From Lactobacillaceae bacterium L1_55_11 (GTDB lineage: Bacteria > Bacillota > Bacilli > Lactobacillales > Lactobacillaceae): a stretch of DNA of 64,000 nt. Shown piece after piece: positions 62,805-64,000 of this stretch (the stretch's first letter is position 1; every line of letters begins with the position of its first letter). The notes beneath the pieces were generated by a model. It searched no databases and was not told the DNA's origin. It saw nothing but the letters and a program-made list of their open reading frames with translations. The DNA lies in contig JAQYTT010000001.1 of NCBI GenBank assembly GCA_029433155.1, positions 1 through 64,000 on the forward strand. Direction: 5' to 3'. The translations under genes were made by a program, and so were the position numbers.

Positions 62805-63982
62805 TGCCCAAAGAGCAAAGCCAACAATCGATCCAACCCTTCCTGGTCGCCAGCCTGAAAAATTTACTGGACGTGGCGCCCCTGTATGGCAGTGTCATTA
62901 TGCAGCTCCCCCGTCTGGTGGATAGCCATCAGTCAGTCCCACTGGGGCTGCGCTGGCAGGGGCACCACTGGTACCTGGTCTTAAACCCGGAAAAGATTCA
63001 GGAAAACTTCACCAAACCGGATGAACTGGCCCAGGGTCTGGCCCACGAAGCCTTGCATTTAATTTGGCAGCACCCCATCCGCTATGCCGACAGTCAGGCT
63101 AGCAAAACGGCGGTTCAAAAGGGGACCGATGTGGCCGTTAATCAGTACCTACCGACTGCATTGGGCCCTTTGCCGGATGCCTATGACCTGGGGCGGGTTT
63201 TCCAGGAGTATCAAAAATTACTTAAGCCGGGCCTAGATTCGGCTGAATACATCGCCGCCCTCAAGGATTTAGTGACTACCAGTGACACCAAGAGTGGCCA
63301 ACCGGTCGATAGCCATGAAGGCTGGGAAGACAGCCAGGGACAGGGGGTAGAGGCTGGGACGGCCTTAGATAATATCCTCCGCCAGGCAAAAGAGGACGTG
63401 CAGCGGACTGGTCGTGGGAACGTACCCGGCCGGGTCTGGCACTACCTCCAGGAAGTCTTAGCCCCCAAGCAAAACTGGCGGGCGATTTTAAAAATGGCCC
63501 TAACCCAGCAACCAAAAAAACTGGGGCCAACCCAGAACCGCTTTAACCGGCGGCAGCCCTACCGGATGGATCTACCGGGTCAGCGCCAGCAAAACCAGGC
63601 CCGGTTAGCGGTCTTCTTGGACAACTCGGCCTCGGTCAGTGACCACGACTTAGGCCTCTTTACTGCCTGGTTAGGCCAAATTTCACGCACCATGCCCGTT
63701 GATTTGCAGGTTTTTTCCTTTGATAGTGAGGCTCAGCCTTTAAAGCATTGGCAAAACTGGCAGCGTCAAGGCGGTGGTGGTACTGTTTTTCAAAGTATTT
63801 TTGATACCCTGGCTGACCAGCACTTTCCCAAGCAAACTACGGTGGTGATTTTTACCGATGGCCAGGGGGAAGATGCGGTGGATAGCCATGGCTACCACCG
63901 GGTCTACTGGGTCCTGCCACCCAAGGGAGAACTTTCACTAAGTGGCCCAGTTGGCCGGGTCTTAAAGATGGGAGCGAGTTGA
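62804..63982 (+). CDS. VWA-like protein with HExxH metallopeptidase-like domain
   Basis: A 392-residue partner of the MoxR ATPase (DUF2201-type). The N-terminal half has ELAQGLAHEALHLIWQHPIR with a HExxH zinc motif near residue 86; the C-terminal half (about 262-392) is a VWA-like domain with the MIDAS motif in FLDNSASVSD (DxSxS) and FTDGQGED. A polar linker (about 165-200) separates them. It may be a regulated peptidase, but its substrate is unknown. A further gene starts on the stop codon. Confidence 0.86.
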   Translation: MPKEQSQQSIQPFLVASLKNLLDVAPLYGSVIMQLPRLVDSHQSVPLGLRWQGHHWYLVLNPEKIQENFTKPDELAQGLAHEALHLIWQHPIRYADSQASKTAVQKGTDVAVNQYLPTALGPLPDAYDLGRVFQEYQKLLKPGLDSAEYIAALKDLVTTSDTKSGQPVDSHEGWEDSQGQGVEAGTALDNILRQAKEDVQRTGRGNVPGRVWHYLQEVLAPKQNWRAILKMALTQQPKKLGPTQNRFNRRQPYRMDLPGQRQQNQARLAVFLDNSASVSDHDLGLFTAWLGQISRTMPVDLQVFSFDSEAQPLKHWQNWQRQGGGGTVFQSIFDTLADQHFPKQTTVVIFTDGQGEDAVDSHGYHRVYWVLPPKGELSLSGPVGRVLKMGAS

Positions 63983-64000
63983 TGTTAAATCCAAACGATT
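63982..64000 (+). CDS. Start of a further gene, cut by the window end
   Basis: ATG at 63982 overlaps the preceding TGA (TGATG), with GGGAG about seven bases upstream. Six codons (MLNPND) are visible. The overlap suggests a third gene in the MoxR/VWA operon. Confidence 0.45.

Overview
The window looks like the chromosome of a low-to-mid-GC Gram-positive lactic acid bacterium, most likely family Lactobacillaceae. The evidence is the gene order (rsmG-parA-parB-DUF951-ychF-DUF1129; comGA-GG-methyltransferase-ackA), the lipoteichoic-acid and MprF genes, CcpA-type cre sites, T-box control, AGGAGG-type ribosome sites and frequent GTG/TTG starts. I cannot name the genus. No insertion sequence, prophage, CRISPR array or resistance island was seen; almost everything is ordinary chromosomal coding sequence.

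Layout. 1-680: tail of an rRNA operon (3' half of 5S rRNA), five tRNAs (Ser, Val, Trp, His, Leu) and a terminator. 800-8420: chromosome segregation and housekeeping genes read into a VanRS-like two-component system and a D-Ala-D-Ala carboxypeptidase. 8427-13660: pgi, then a BusR-type regulator divergent from its betaine transporter operon busAA-busAB, with clear operator repeats between them. 13775-18568: small membrane proteins and a minus-strand operon led by an Xre-family regulator, with a 32-codon micro-ORF, three paralogous membrane proteins, a NatAB-like ABC transporter and a last small membrane protein. 18669-18842: a free-standing tRNA-Glu(CTC) unit. 18866-28369: secreted C39-like protein, methionine salvage (mmuP-mmuM) behind a T-box, AEC and SMR transporters, two NUDIX hydrolases, tgt and yajC. 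28396-40362: cell-envelope block (mprF, heterodimeric ABC exporter, two glycolipid glycosyltransferases, a flippase-like protein, ykuJ, ltaS). 40343-47883: uvrBA behind a probable SOS box, thyA, comEB, folD. 47935-53775: competence pseudopilus operon comGA-GG, a YtxK-type methyltransferase and ackA. 53847-64000: a MltG-like/GH73 chimera, a sugar transporter with a cre site, greA, yfhO, a class B PBP, a MoxR ATPase with a metallopeptidase/VWA partner, and the first codons of a further gene.

How it fits together. Much of the window serves the envelope: the two-component system with carboxypeptidase, MprF, the LTA glycolipid anchor and polymerase, YfhO, PBP2B-like protein and glucosaminidase chimera. 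Osmotic control (BusR) responds in characterised relatives to c-di-AMP. Several regulatory sites can be read directly: BusR operators, a methionine T-box, two cre-like sites and a LexA box.

The least explained items are the Xre/triplicated-membrane-protein/ABC operon with its truncated paralogue, the MltG-GH73 chimera that has lost the catalytic part of MltG, the MoxR/HExxH-VWA pair, and the tRNA-Glu with a non-standard T-loop.
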